A stretch of 64,000 nucleotides of DNA, taken from assembly GCF_038449125.1 (NCBI RefSeq), contig NZ_CP151800.1, positions 1,832,406 through 1,896,405 on the forward strand, written 5' to 3'. Numbering within the stretch: the stretch's first letter is position 1; each line of letters opens with the position of its first letter. Positions 28,961-36,228 of this stretch are shown here, piece by piece. The DNA is from Kosakonia sp. BYX6 (GTDB lineage Bacteria > Pseudomonadota > Gammaproteobacteria > Enterobacterales > Enterobacteriaceae). Both the position numbers and the translations under genes were made by a program. Below the pieces are notes generated by a model that was given only the letters and a program-made list of their open reading frames with translations, was not told the DNA's origin and ran no database searches.

Positions 28961-29938
28961 TTAGCCGTGGATTTTCACCAGCGTGCGGCCCTGGATTTTG
29001 TTGTTGAGGAAATCTGCTGCCGTGGCCGGAGCCTGTTCCAGCGCGATTTCCGTGGCGGCCTGCTGGTAGTAGCTTTCCGGCAGGATACGCGCCAGGTTTT
29101 CCCACACCGCGCCGCGATGCGCGGTCGGCATCATCACCGAATCGACACCCTGCAAACGCACGTTGCGCAGGATAAACGGCATCACCGTGGTCGGCAGATC
29201 AAAACCACCTGCCAGTCCGCAGGCCGCAACGCAGCCGCCGTAGTTGGTCTGCGCCAGTACTTTCGCCAGCACGTTGCTGCCGACGGTATCAATCGCGCCC
29301 GCCCAGAGTTGTTTTTCCAACGGACGTGTTTCTGCGAAATCGCTGCGCGGCACAATGTGATCCGCACCGAGTTGGCGCAGGAAATCATGGGTGGATTCGC
29401 GCCCGGTCACCGCCGCAACGGTGTAGCCCAACGCTTTCAACAGCACAATCGCCGTGCTGCCTACGCCGCCGCTTGCGCCGGTGACCAGCACGGTGCCGTC
29501 TTGCGGTTTAATCCCCGCGTCTTGCAACGCCATTACGCACAGCATGGCGGTAAAACCGGCGGTGCCGATGATCATCGCGTTACGCGCAGTTAAACTTTCC
29601 GGCAATGGCACCAGCCAGTCGCCTTTGACGCAAGCCTGAGCCGCCAGGCCGCCCCAGTGATTTTCACCCACACCCCAACCGGTAAGGATCACCGCCTGGC
29701 CTGCGCGAAAGCGCGGGTCGCGACTTTCACTGACGCGACCGGAAAAGTCGATACCGGGCACCATCGGGAATTGGCGAACAATCTTGCCTTTGCCGGTAAT
29801 GGCGAGTGCGTCTTTGTAGTTCAGGCTGGACCAGTCGATATCGACCCGAACATCCCCTTCGGCGAGCGCGGGCAGGGCCACCTCTTTCACTTCTGCCAGG
29901 GTTTTGTTGTCAAGCTGTTCCAGAACTAATGCTTTCAT
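28961..29938 (-). CDS. acuI: Acrylyl-CoA reductase-type oxidoreductase (AcuI/YhdH family)
   Basis: A 325-residue zinc-free medium-chain reductase close to E. coli YhdH (AcuI), which reduces toxic acrylyl-CoA with NADPH. Diagnostic stretches are SSLNYKDALAITGKGKIVR, GWGVGENHWGGLA, the nucleotide loop TGASGGVGSTA and the ending NNKIQGRTLVKI. It lies 58 bases downstream of a TetR-family gene in the same direction, giving the regulator-reductase order of acuR-acuI loci. Other enoate or quinone substrates cannot be excluded. Confidence 0.88.
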   Translation of the reverse strand: MKALVLEQLDNKTLAEVKEVALPALAEGDVRVDIDWSSLNYKDALAITGKGKIVRQFPMVPGIDFSGRVSESRDPRFRAGQAVILTGWGVGENHWGGLAAQACVKGDWLVPLPESLTARNAMIIGTAGFTAMLCVMALQDAGIKPQDGTVLVTGASGGVGSTAIVLLKALGYTVAAVTGRESTHDFLRQLGADHIVPRSDFAETRPLEKQLWAGAIDTVGSNVLAKVLAQTNYGGCVAACGLAGGFDLPTTVMPFILRNVRLQGVDSVMMPTAHRGAVWENLARILPESYYQQAATEIALEQAPATAADFLNNKIQGRTLVKIHG

Positions 29939-29996
29939 AACTGCGTTTTCCTCGTCGGATGAGGTGAGTTTCGGCGCTATGCCGGCCTTGCAGGTG

Positions 29997-30641
29997 TTAT
30001 TTATGTGTAATGCTGTGTCGGAAGAATGCCCAATATTGGTTCAGCGGTTCCACAGAGCGGAACAGCTTGGCGCGCATGACCGCGCCTTCCCAGCCAGACC
30101 AGAAAACGCTCGCCAGCGCACGGCTTTGCGCGTTTTGCGGCACATCGCCGTTGGCTTTTGCCTCATCAAGGCAACACGCAACGCGGGTTTCCCATTCATC
30201 AAGGATGGCTTTGAGCTTATCGGGGAAGGCTTCCGGTAAAAGCGGCGTTTCCTGGAGCAGGTTGCCAACCAGGCAACCGCGCCGGAAATCGTATTTCGCC
30301 ATCCCCTGTCCGGCATGGTGCACAAAAGCATCCAGCCGTTGCAGCGGGGCGAGTTCAGAATTGAGTAAAAACGTGTCCAGTTTATGGGCGAAGAACGCGC
30401 CGTAGGCAGTGAGCACCGCCATGCCGAACGCTTCTTTGCTTTTAAAGCAGTGGTAGAACGAACCTTTCGGCACGGCGATATTTTTAATTACCGCGTCAAT
30501 CCCTGCCGACAGATAACCGGTTTCGGTAATCACTTCGAGGCCCGAGCGGATCAGCGCCTGGCGGGTATCGGTAAAGTCGCGTTCTACTTTTGGCGGTCGC
30601 CCACGACGGAGCTTTTGCTGCACTGCATTTTCGCCATTCAT
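29997..30641 (-). CDS. TetR-family regulator (AcuR-like)
   Basis: A 214-residue TetR/AcrR regulator. The N-terminal helix-turn-helix is RQALIRSGLEVITETGYLSAG..VPKGSFYHCFKSKEAF, preceded by a basic arm RRGRPPK. The ligand domain contains RRGCLVGNLLQET, also seen in the AcuR/NemR group, with a cysteine that in those proteins responds to electrophiles. It lies upstream of and in line with acuI, so both are probably repressed from a site at 30646-30661. Confidence 0.88.
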   Translation of the reverse strand: MNGENAVQQKLRRGRPPKVERDFTDTRQALIRSGLEVITETGYLSAGIDAVIKNIAVPKGSFYHCFKSKEAFGMAVLTAYGAFFAHKLDTFLLNSELAPLQRLDAFVHHAGQGMAKYDFRRGCLVGNLLQETPLLPEAFPDKLKAILDEWETRVACCLDEAKANGDVPQNAQSRALASVFWSGWEGAVMRAKLFRSVEPLNQYWAFFRHSITHK

Positions 30642-30645
30642 AATT

Positions 30646-30661
30646 TAGACCGATTGGTTTT
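30646..30661. promoter_or_regulatory. Candidate operator of the TetR/acuI unit
   Basis: TAGACCGATTGGTTTT, five bases before the TetR start, is an imperfect palindrome whose left arm TAGACC equals the half-site of the NemR operator in E. coli (TAGACC..GGTCTA). The position would allow autorepression. Confidence 0.45.
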
Positions 30662-30711
30662 AATTCGGCAAAGGCTACGCCGGTTTGGCAGGGTAAGCAA
30701 GCGGGGAGAGA

Positions 30712-30738
30712 CAAAAAAGCCCGCGTAGCGCGGGCAAA
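30712..30738 (-). terminator. Terminator after the YjfB-like gene
   Basis: On the minus strand GCCCGCGCTACGCGGGC is followed by TTTTTTG, eleven bases past the stop of the small gene. Confidence 0.85.
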
Positions 30739-30743
30739 CCAGG

Positions 30744-30932
30744 TTATGCGGTGGTGTTGATGGTACGACCGATAGCCGGGTTAGAGGGCAACTGCGGGAT
30801 CTGCTGGATAAGATCCGTCGCAATAGATTGCTGCGTATCCAGCGCCTTCTTCAGCACCAGGGTATTCACCTGGTTATCAAGCTGATAAGAATCCAGGCTG
30901 CTGGCTAATGATGCGATCTGTATAGGGTCCAT
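30744..30932 (-). CDS. YjfB-family small protein
   Basis: A 62-residue protein, MDPIQIASLASSLDSYQLDN at the start, then a helical stretch and a PQLPSNPAIGRTINTTA end. This matches the YjfB/putative motility protein family (short proteins with N-terminal SMxxAxxx-type helices), whose role is not established. The ATG at 30932 is chosen because AAAGGA lies eight bases upstream; the frame stays open to 30959 but lacks a ribosome site. It is monocistronic, with its own terminator. Confidence 0.75.
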   Translation of the reverse strand: MDPIQIASLASSLDSYQLDNQVNTLVLKKALDTQQSIATDLIQQIPQLPSNPAIGRTINTTA

Positions 30933-31061
30933 CTCGATCATCCTTTTGTTGTGAAACAAACATGCTCATTACAGCTTTATATAAAGCTGAACTCTATTAT
31001 CGGCAACACCAGGTGAAACTTTAGGCGAAGCGGGTTTAGCGAGGTCGAAACGTTAGAAAAG

Positions 31062-31090
31062 CAAAAAGCCCGCTCGAAAGCAGGCTTTTC
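31062..31090 (-). terminator. Terminator of tRNA-Asn copy 3
   Basis: Reverse complement of the terminator after copy 2: AAGCCTGCTTTCGAGCGGGC with a T tail on the minus strand. Confidence 0.85.
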
Positions 31091-31096
31091 TAAATT

Positions 31097-31172
31097 TGGC
31101 TCCTCTGACTGGACTCGAACCAGTGACATACGGATTAACAGTCCGCCGTTCTACCGACTGAACTACAGAGGA
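31097..31172 (-). tRNA. tRNA-Asn (GTT anticodon), copy 3
   Basis: Same 76 bases as the other copies. With its leader and terminator it forms the second arm of an inverted repeat with copy 2, seven kilobases away. Confidence 0.98.
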
Positions 31173-31190
31173 ATCGTGTGAACGGGGCGC

Positions 31191-31219
31191 ATATTATCGA
31201 TGACCATCCGGCTTGTCAA
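31191..31219 (-). promoter_or_regulatory. Sigma-70 promoter of tRNA-Asn copy 3
   Basis: On the minus strand TTGACA (31219-31214), 17 bases, TAATAT (31196-31191), then a GC-rich discriminator. Confidence 0.8.
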
Positions 31220-31297
31220 AGGCTGGATCGCCTTGCTGCGATCGTTTGCTGACAATTTCGGCAATTTGCTTGCCCGGCAGCCAGTTACGCGCTCCAT

Positions 31298-31314
31298 TGC
31301 ACTGGTTTGGTGCA
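31298..31314. promoter_or_regulatory. NtrC-binding site upstream of nac
   Basis: TGCACTGGTTTGGTGCA matches the NtrC enhancer consensus TGCACNNNNNNGGTGCA almost perfectly. It lies about 120 bases upstream of the sigma-54 promoter of nac, the spacing needed for looping activation under nitrogen limitation. Confidence 0.85.
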
Positions 31315-31431
31315 ATGTACCCCTTATGGGGCAATAACCAAACCGCTGTTTCAGTAATAATCATTCATGTGGTGATTAGAATCTCTTATTATCCAGCCTG
31401 TTAAGCATCAATAAGTTCTCCTAATGAAAAC

Positions 31432-31447
31432 TGGCAAGCATATTGCA
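31432..31447 (+). promoter_or_regulatory. Sigma-54 promoter of nac
   Basis: TGGCAAGCATATTGCA carries the -24 GG and -12 GC elements of sigma-54 promoters, about 57 bases before the nac start codon. Confidence 0.85.
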
Positions 31448-31503
31448 ACTCCTCCGACTACATAACATCCGGCGTTCGCACTGGTAATTAGACAGGAGGC
31501 AAA

Positions 31504-32421
31504 ATGAACTTAAGACGACTGAAATACTTCGTAAAAATCGTCGATATTGGAAGCCTGACTCAGGCAGCCGAAGTATTACATATTGCGCAGCCCGCGCTGA
31601 GTCAGCAGGTTGCCACTCTGGAAGGCGAGCTGGATCAGCAATTACTGATCCGCACTAAACGCGGTGTAACGCCCACGGAAGCGGGCAAGATCCTTTATAC
31701 CCACGCACGCACTATTTTGCGCCAGTGCGAACAAGCACAATTGGCGGTGAACAATGTGGGTCAATGCCTGCGCGGCCAGGTTTCTATTGGCCTTGCGCCA
31801 GGTACAGCGGCCTCTTCAGTAACCATGCCACTGCTGCAAGCCGTGCGTAATGAGTTGCCTGAAGTGACGGTTTATCTGCATGAAAACAGCGGCACCGTTT
31901 TGAACGACAAACTGTTAAACGGGCAGCTGGATATGGCGGTGCTGTATGAGCGCGCGCCGGGCGCCGGTATCAACAGCCTGCCGCTGCTGAAAGAAGATCT
32001 TTATTTGGTGGGAACCCGTGATTGCCCAGGGCAGAGCGTGGATCTGACGGCGGTCGCAGAGATGAATCTGTTCCTGCCGCGCGATTACAGCGCTGTGCGT
32101 CTGCGTGTTGATGAAGCGTTCTCGCTGCGTCGCCTGACGGCAAAAATCATCGGTGAAATTGAGTCCATCGCGACGCTAACGGCAGCGATCGCCAGTGGAA
32201 TGGGCGTCACAGTATTGCCGGAATCCGCGGCGCGTTCGCTGTGTAGCGCGACCAACGGCTGGATGGCGCGTATCACTACGCCGTCGATGAACTTGCCGCT
32301 GTCGCTGAACGTTTCCGCTCGCGGAAGTCTCTCGCCGCAAGCCCAGGCGGTAAAAGATATTCTTATGTCTTTAGTGAGCCGACCGACGATGGAAAACCAT
32401 GAATTACAGCTGGTGAGCTAA
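31504..32421 (+). CDS. nac: Nitrogen assimilation regulatory protein Nac
   Basis: Nac is the LysR-type regulator that carries the NtrC signal to sigma-70 genes in enterics. The 305-residue protein starts MNLRRLKYFVKIVDIGSLTQ and has the helix-turn-helix LTQAAEVLHIAQPALSQQV, followed by a periplasmic-binding-like effector domain. AGGAGGCAAA gives a strong ribosome site. The upstream NtrC site and sigma-54 promoter confirm the identity. cbl follows in the same direction after about 100 bases. Confidence 0.95.
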   Translation: MNLRRLKYFVKIVDIGSLTQAAEVLHIAQPALSQQVATLEGELDQQLLIRTKRGVTPTEAGKILYTHARTILRQCEQAQLAVNNVGQCLRGQVSIGLAPGTAASSVTMPLLQAVRNELPEVTVYLHENSGTVLNDKLLNGQLDMAVLYERAPGAGINSLPLLKEDLYLVGTRDCPGQSVDLTAVAEMNLFLPRDYSAVRLRVDEAFSLRRLTAKIIGEIESIATLTAAIASGMGVTVLPESAARSLCSATNGWMARITTPSMNLPLSLNVSARGSLSPQAQAVKDILMSLVSRPTMENHELQLVS

Positions 32422-32522
32422 TCATTATTCCTTAATGGAATAAGATGCTGGTTTTTATTATTTGTTCTGCCTGGCCTCAGACTTTAACAATAACGTCATG
32501 TCTGATGTGCCAGGAGTGAAGG

Positions 32523-33473
32523 GTGAATTTCCAGCAACTTAAAATTATCCGCGAGGCGGCGCGGCGGGATTACAACCTGACCGAAGTCGCCAACATGCTT
32601 TACACGTCTCAGTCCGGCGTGAGTCGGCATATCCGCGAGCTTGAAGAAGAGCTGGGGATTGAGATTTTCATCCGTCGCGGCAAACGCCTGCTCGGGATGA
32701 CCGAACCCGGCAAAGCGCTGCTGGTGATTGCCGAGCGCATCCTCAATGAGGCGAGCAATGTCCGCAGGCTCGCCGATCTTTTTACCAATGGCACCTCCGG
32801 CGTGCTGACAATCGCGACGACGCATACTCAAGCACGTTACAGCTTGCCGTCGGTGATCAAAGCCTTTCGCGCATTGTTCCCGGAAGTCCGTCTTGAGTTA
32901 GTCCAGGGTACGCCGCAGGAGATTGAATCCCTGTTGCATAACGGTGGGGCGGATATCGGTATCGCCAGTGAGCGGTTAAGTAATGACAGTTCGCTGGCAG
33001 CGTTCCCGTGGTTCCGTTGGCATCACAGTTTGCTGGTGCCGCAGGATCATCCGCTGACGCAGTGCTCACCGCTGACGCTGGAGGATATCAGTCGCTGGCC
33101 GTTGATCACCTATCGCCAGGGCATCACCGGGCGTTCGCGCATCGATGAAGCGTTTGGCCGTAAGGGGTTGATTCCTGATGTGGTGTTAAGCGCACAGGAT
33201 TCTGATGTCATCAAAACCTATGTCGAGCTGGGGCTGGGCGTCGGGCTGGTGGCGGAACAATCCAGCGGGGAAAACGAAGAAGGGAAGTTGGTACGCCTGA
33301 ATACGCAGCATCTTTTCGATGCCAACACCGTTTGGCTGGGGCTAAAACGCGGTCAGTTACAACGTAACTATGTCTGGCGTTTTATTGAGTTGTGTAACGC
33401 GGGTTTGTCGGTCGAGGATATCAAACGTCAGGTGATGGAACCGGACGAAGCGGTTATCGATTATCAAATCTGA
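32523..33473 (+). CDS. cbl: LysR-type regulator Cbl (CysB-like)
   Basis: Cbl activates genes for sulfonate use during sulfate starvation together with CysB. The 316-residue protein has the CysB-type start NFQQLKIIREAARRDYNLTE and helix-turn-helix LYTSQSGVSRHIRELEEELG. Its effector domain has TTHTQARYSLPSVIKAFR, the sulfur-ligand-binding stretch of the CysB group. The start is GTG at 32523 with CAGGAG six bases upstream. Nac controls cbl in E. coli, and the gene order is kept here. Confidence 0.94.
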   Translation: MNFQQLKIIREAARRDYNLTEVANMLYTSQSGVSRHIRELEEELGIEIFIRRGKRLLGMTEPGKALLVIAERILNEASNVRRLADLFTNGTSGVLTIATTHTQARYSLPSVIKAFRALFPEVRLELVQGTPQEIESLLHNGGADIGIASERLSNDSSLAAFPWFRWHHSLLVPQDHPLTQCSPLTLEDISRWPLITYRQGITGRSRIDEAFGRKGLIPDVVLSAQDSDVIKTYVELGLGVGLVAEQSSGENEEGKLVRLNTQHLFDANTVWLGLKRGQLQRNYVWRFIELCNAGLSVEDIKRQVMEPDEAVIDYQI

Positions 33474-33477
33474 GTGT

Positions 33478-33508
33478 AAAAAAGCCTGCTTGTGAGCAGG
33501 CTTTTTTG
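33478..33508. terminator. Bidirectional terminator between cbl and shiA
   Basis: AAAAAAGCCTGCTTGTGAGC continuing to AGGCTTTTTT forms a hairpin with A and T tails on the two sides, between the converging ends of cbl and shiA. Confidence 0.9.
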
Positions 33509-33515
33509 TTGGCGC

Positions 33516-34832
33516 TTATTGTGGCTGGGGTTTGATAAATATCGCCGTAATCGCCGAGAGCAAGCAACCTGCCAGCAGATAAATCGCCACCGAGTGCCAC
33601 TCGCCACCGGAGAAGGTCAACAGCGCAGCGGCGATAAACGGCGTAAAACCACCGCCCACCACGCTGGCGACCTGGTAACCGACTCCCGCGCCGCTGTAGC
33701 GATAACTGGCGCCGAACATTTCCGTAAACATCGGCTGTTGTACGCAGACCACCATATCGTGGGCGATATTCGCCAGCATCAGCGAGAAGATCACCACCGC
33801 GACAATCGAGCGGGCCTCCAGTGCCATAAAAAAGGGAAACGCGCTCAATGCGCCCAATAGCGCACCGGTAATATAGATGCGCCGACGCCCGTAGCGATCG
33901 GCCATCCAGGCGAACAGAGGGATGGTCAAACAACTGATCCCACCGACCAGCAGCCCGATATTCAGAAATAATGAGCGCGGTAACCCCAGGTTTTGCGTTG
34001 AGTAATTAAGCGCAAACGCGGTGACGATATACATGGTCAGCAGTTCGCACAGGCGCAGGGCGATGATTTTCAAAAACGCGCCCGGATGGCGAACCAGCGC
34101 TTCAAACACCGGCAGGCGTTTTTTTACGTCTTGCGGCTGCTCGGCCTGCACACGTTCGAATTCCGCCGACTCTTCCATGCCGTTACGCACCCACAGCGCA
34201 CCCAGCACCAGCACAATGCTGAACAGGAACGGCAGACGCCAGCCCCAGCTCAGGAACTGCTCGTTGGTGGTCAGGCTGCTAATCAGCGACACCAACCCGG
34301 TAGAGAGCAGTAAGCCGACGCCATATCCCACCTGAATCCCGCTACTGTAAAAGGCTTTTTTGCCCGAGGGGGCACTTTCAACGGCCAACAGCGCCGCGCC
34401 GCCCCATTCACCGCCCACGGCAAACCCCTGAATCGCGCGCAGCAGAACCAACAGCGCAGGCGCCCACCACCCAATGGTGGCAAAAGAGGGGAGAATGCCG
34501 ATACAGGCGGTGGCGATGCCCATCATCCAGACGGTCATCATCAGCATGCGTTTGCGACCGAGGCGATCGCCAAAATGGCCGAAGACAATGCCGCCGAGTG
34601 GGCGGAATAAGAAGCCGACGCCAAAGGTGGCAAAGGCGGCAAGCGTGCCCATTGCCGGGTCGATTTGCGGGAAAAACTCACTGTTGAACACCAGCGCCGC
34701 GGTGATGCCATAAAGTAAAAAATCAAACCAGTCGACCACCGCACCGGCGAAGCTGCCCCAGGCAGCACGGCGAGCGCGGTTGAAGGAAGGCGTCTCCTCA
34801 TCGGGGCGGGTTGTAATGAGCGTGGAGTCCAT
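33516..34832 (-). CDS. shiA: Shikimate transporter ShiA
   Basis: A 438-residue major-facilitator proton symporter for shikimate and dehydroshikimate in the inner membrane. The start MDSTLITTRPDEETPSFNRA and the metabolite-H+ symporter motifs (FGHFGDRLGRKRML, RAIQGFAVGGEWGGAALLAVE, MADRYGRRRIY) identify it. Twelve membrane segments are expected. AGGA lies a suitable distance before the ATG. In E. coli shiA is also the neighbour of amn and the cbl/nac region. Confidence 0.95.
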   Translation of the reverse strand: MDSTLITTRPDEETPSFNRARRAAWGSFAGAVVDWFDFLLYGITAALVFNSEFFPQIDPAMGTLAAFATFGVGFLFRPLGGIVFGHFGDRLGRKRMLMMTVWMMGIATACIGILPSFATIGWWAPALLVLLRAIQGFAVGGEWGGAALLAVESAPSGKKAFYSSGIQVGYGVGLLLSTGLVSLISSLTTNEQFLSWGWRLPFLFSIVLVLGALWVRNGMEESAEFERVQAEQPQDVKKRLPVFEALVRHPGAFLKIIALRLCELLTMYIVTAFALNYSTQNLGLPRSLFLNIGLLVGGISCLTIPLFAWMADRYGRRRIYITGALLGALSAFPFFMALEARSIVAVVIFSLMLANIAHDMVVCVQQPMFTEMFGASYRYSGAGVGYQVASVVGGGFTPFIAAALLTFSGGEWHSVAIYLLAGCLLSAITAIFIKPQPQ

Positions 34833-35029
34833 AGTTGTCCTGTTCGGTCCTCAGATTTCCAAAATTTTTAGTTATTAAAATAGGGAAAAAGTTACTCACA
34901 TCGTACGCAGCAAAATAAAAGCCGCTATTGAGACTACAGCGACAACAGGCGGGAGAAAAGTAAAAAAAAGTGCAATGCGGTGGTATCAGAAGGGGCTATA
35001 TCAGGCAGAACATCCAGAGGTACATAAAC

Positions 35030-35064
35030 AAAACAGCTCCGACAATAATGGGAGCCGTTTTGTT
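35030..35064. terminator. Bidirectional terminator
   Basis: AACAGCTCC and GGAGCCGTT form an imperfect stem with A/T tails on both sides. It suits the leftward frameshifted gene at 35103. The rest of 34833-35102 shows only the shiA leader and AT-rich sequence. Confidence 0.65.
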
Positions 35065-35102
35065 GTCGCTTTTTGGCGATTGATTACTCGATTCCTGGTT
35101 TA

Positions 35103-35386
35103 TCAGAGAGATTCCAGCTTTTGCCTTGCCTGACTGGTCAGGCGTTTGATGCCCAATGATTTAGTCATATCAGCAATCCTGTTTTCACTGGTAATACTTC
35201 GAACTAACGCCCGTAATTCTTCAACCGGGATCGCATCCACCTGGCGGATATCTTCTTCCGTTGCCGGTAAGCGGTATATGTTCCAGTCGGCTCGTTGAGT
35301 TTCAGAAAGCCATGGAGCCTTATCACTAAGGGGCCTTTCCCTTCTGTACGATAGGATAACTGCGAGGTTCCTGACGTATTGGACAT
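35103..35386 (-). pseudogene. Small gene of unknown function with a frameshift
   Basis: A good start (GGAGGAAAGCGTATG) begins MSNTSGTSQLSYRTEG. The frame then turns poor and stops at 35204. Shifting frame at GAAGGGAAAGGCCCC (about 35325-35340) gives a natural-looking continuation, APWLSETQRADWNIYRLPAT, then EEDIRQVDAIPVEELRALVR and QARQKLESL with a stop at 35103. The whole would be about 94 residues. I do not recognise the family. A true one-base indel, a sequencing error or recoding are all possible; the heptamer is not in the right phase for classical -1 slippage. Confidence 0.5.
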
Positions 35387-35518
35387 ACGCTTTCCTCCAA
35401 ATTAACGCATCGATACAACAACCTTAACTTCTCAAGTCATTTCAGGCCGTATACAGACTAACGCGTTGAAAGGAAAGGGCTCTCCCCCCAAACTTTTAAA
35501 CTTGACCACCAGGTTACG

Positions 35519-35580
35519 ACAATCAACTGGAAGCGCGCGCCGTAAACTCTTGTTTACGTATTACGTCAACGGTTGATTGT
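35519..35580. promoter_or_regulatory. Nested inverted repeats upstream of oqxR
   Basis: The outer arms ACAATCAAC (35519-35527) and GTTGATTGT (35572-35580) are perfectly complementary. Inside lies GTAAAC-TCTT-GTTTAC (35542-35557), also perfect. The region is about 100 bases before oqxR and may contain the operator of this Rrf2-type protein or of the divergent broken gene. Confidence 0.45.
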
Positions 35581-35682
35581 TCAAAAAAATCACTATAGTT
35601 GTTATATTGTTGCTCATTGATTATTCACTTCTGCGGTGCCAAAAAGAACAAGATTCACCGCACCCTGGGACAATAAAATAAA

Positions 35683-36162
35683 ATGTTAGACTACCGCTTC
35701 CCAACAGCTTTGCAGATGGTCCTCAGCGTAGCGATGGCGGAGCAATCGGGTGAGCGTTCAACGAGTACGATTCTGGCCTACGGTCTGGAAGCTAATCCGA
35801 GCTTTATCCGCAAATTAATGGTTCCACTCACGCGTGACGGCATTATCGTCTCAACGCTTGGCCGCAACGGTTCCATTCATCTTGGTCGCCCGGCGGAAAA
35901 GATCACCCTGCGCGATATCTACTTTTCCGTCATAGAAGATAAAAAGCTGTGGCCGCCGCGTCCCGACATACCGGCTCGCTGCGTGGTCAGCGCCAACGCT
36001 TGCTGGTACTTCAACGCTATCACCGAGCAAGCGGAACAGGCTTCGTTAGAGGTATTAGCTCACCATACCGTGGCAAGCGCGCTGGAAGCGGTCAAAAAAG
36101 CCGATACCAGCGGGTGCGATCCGGTGCCTGAAATTGATGCCCAGTATAAAAAAGCGCAATAA
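35683..36162 (+). CDS. oqxR: Rrf2-family repressor OqxR
   Basis: A 159-residue Rrf2-type winged-helix regulator nearly identical in its first 75 residues to Klebsiella OqxR, the repressor of the oqxAB pump. The helix-turn-helix is STILAYGLEANPSFIRKLMVPL. Two cysteines lie in RCVVSANACWYF (about residues 105-113), and a further one is near the end, but not in the CxxxxxCxxC spacing of IscR. It converges on oqxB, as in Klebsiella. Confidence 0.92.
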   Translation: MLDYRFPTALQMVLSVAMAEQSGERSTSTILAYGLEANPSFIRKLMVPLTRDGIIVSTLGRNGSIHLGRPAEKITLRDIYFSVIEDKKLWPPRPDIPARCVVSANACWYFNAITEQAEQASLEVLAHHTVASALEAVKKADTSGCDPVPEIDAQYKKAQ

Positions 36163-36179
36163 TTATTCTCTTATTACGA

Positions 36180-36215
36180 AAAAAAACCGCCTTAACTGTT
36201 AAGGCGGTTTTTTGT
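36180..36215. terminator. Bidirectional terminator between oqxR and oqxB
   Basis: AAAAAACCGCCTTAAC and GTTAAGGCGGTTTTTT make a long perfect stem with T tails in both directions, between converging genes. Confidence 0.92.
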
Positions 36216-36228
36216 TATCTGTCACAAC

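Noticed and set aside
35325..35340. Programmed -1 frameshift at GGGAAAG
   Set aside because: The heptamer is not in the X XXY YYZ phase of the upstream frame, so classical slippage is not supported; a mutation or sequencing error is simpler.
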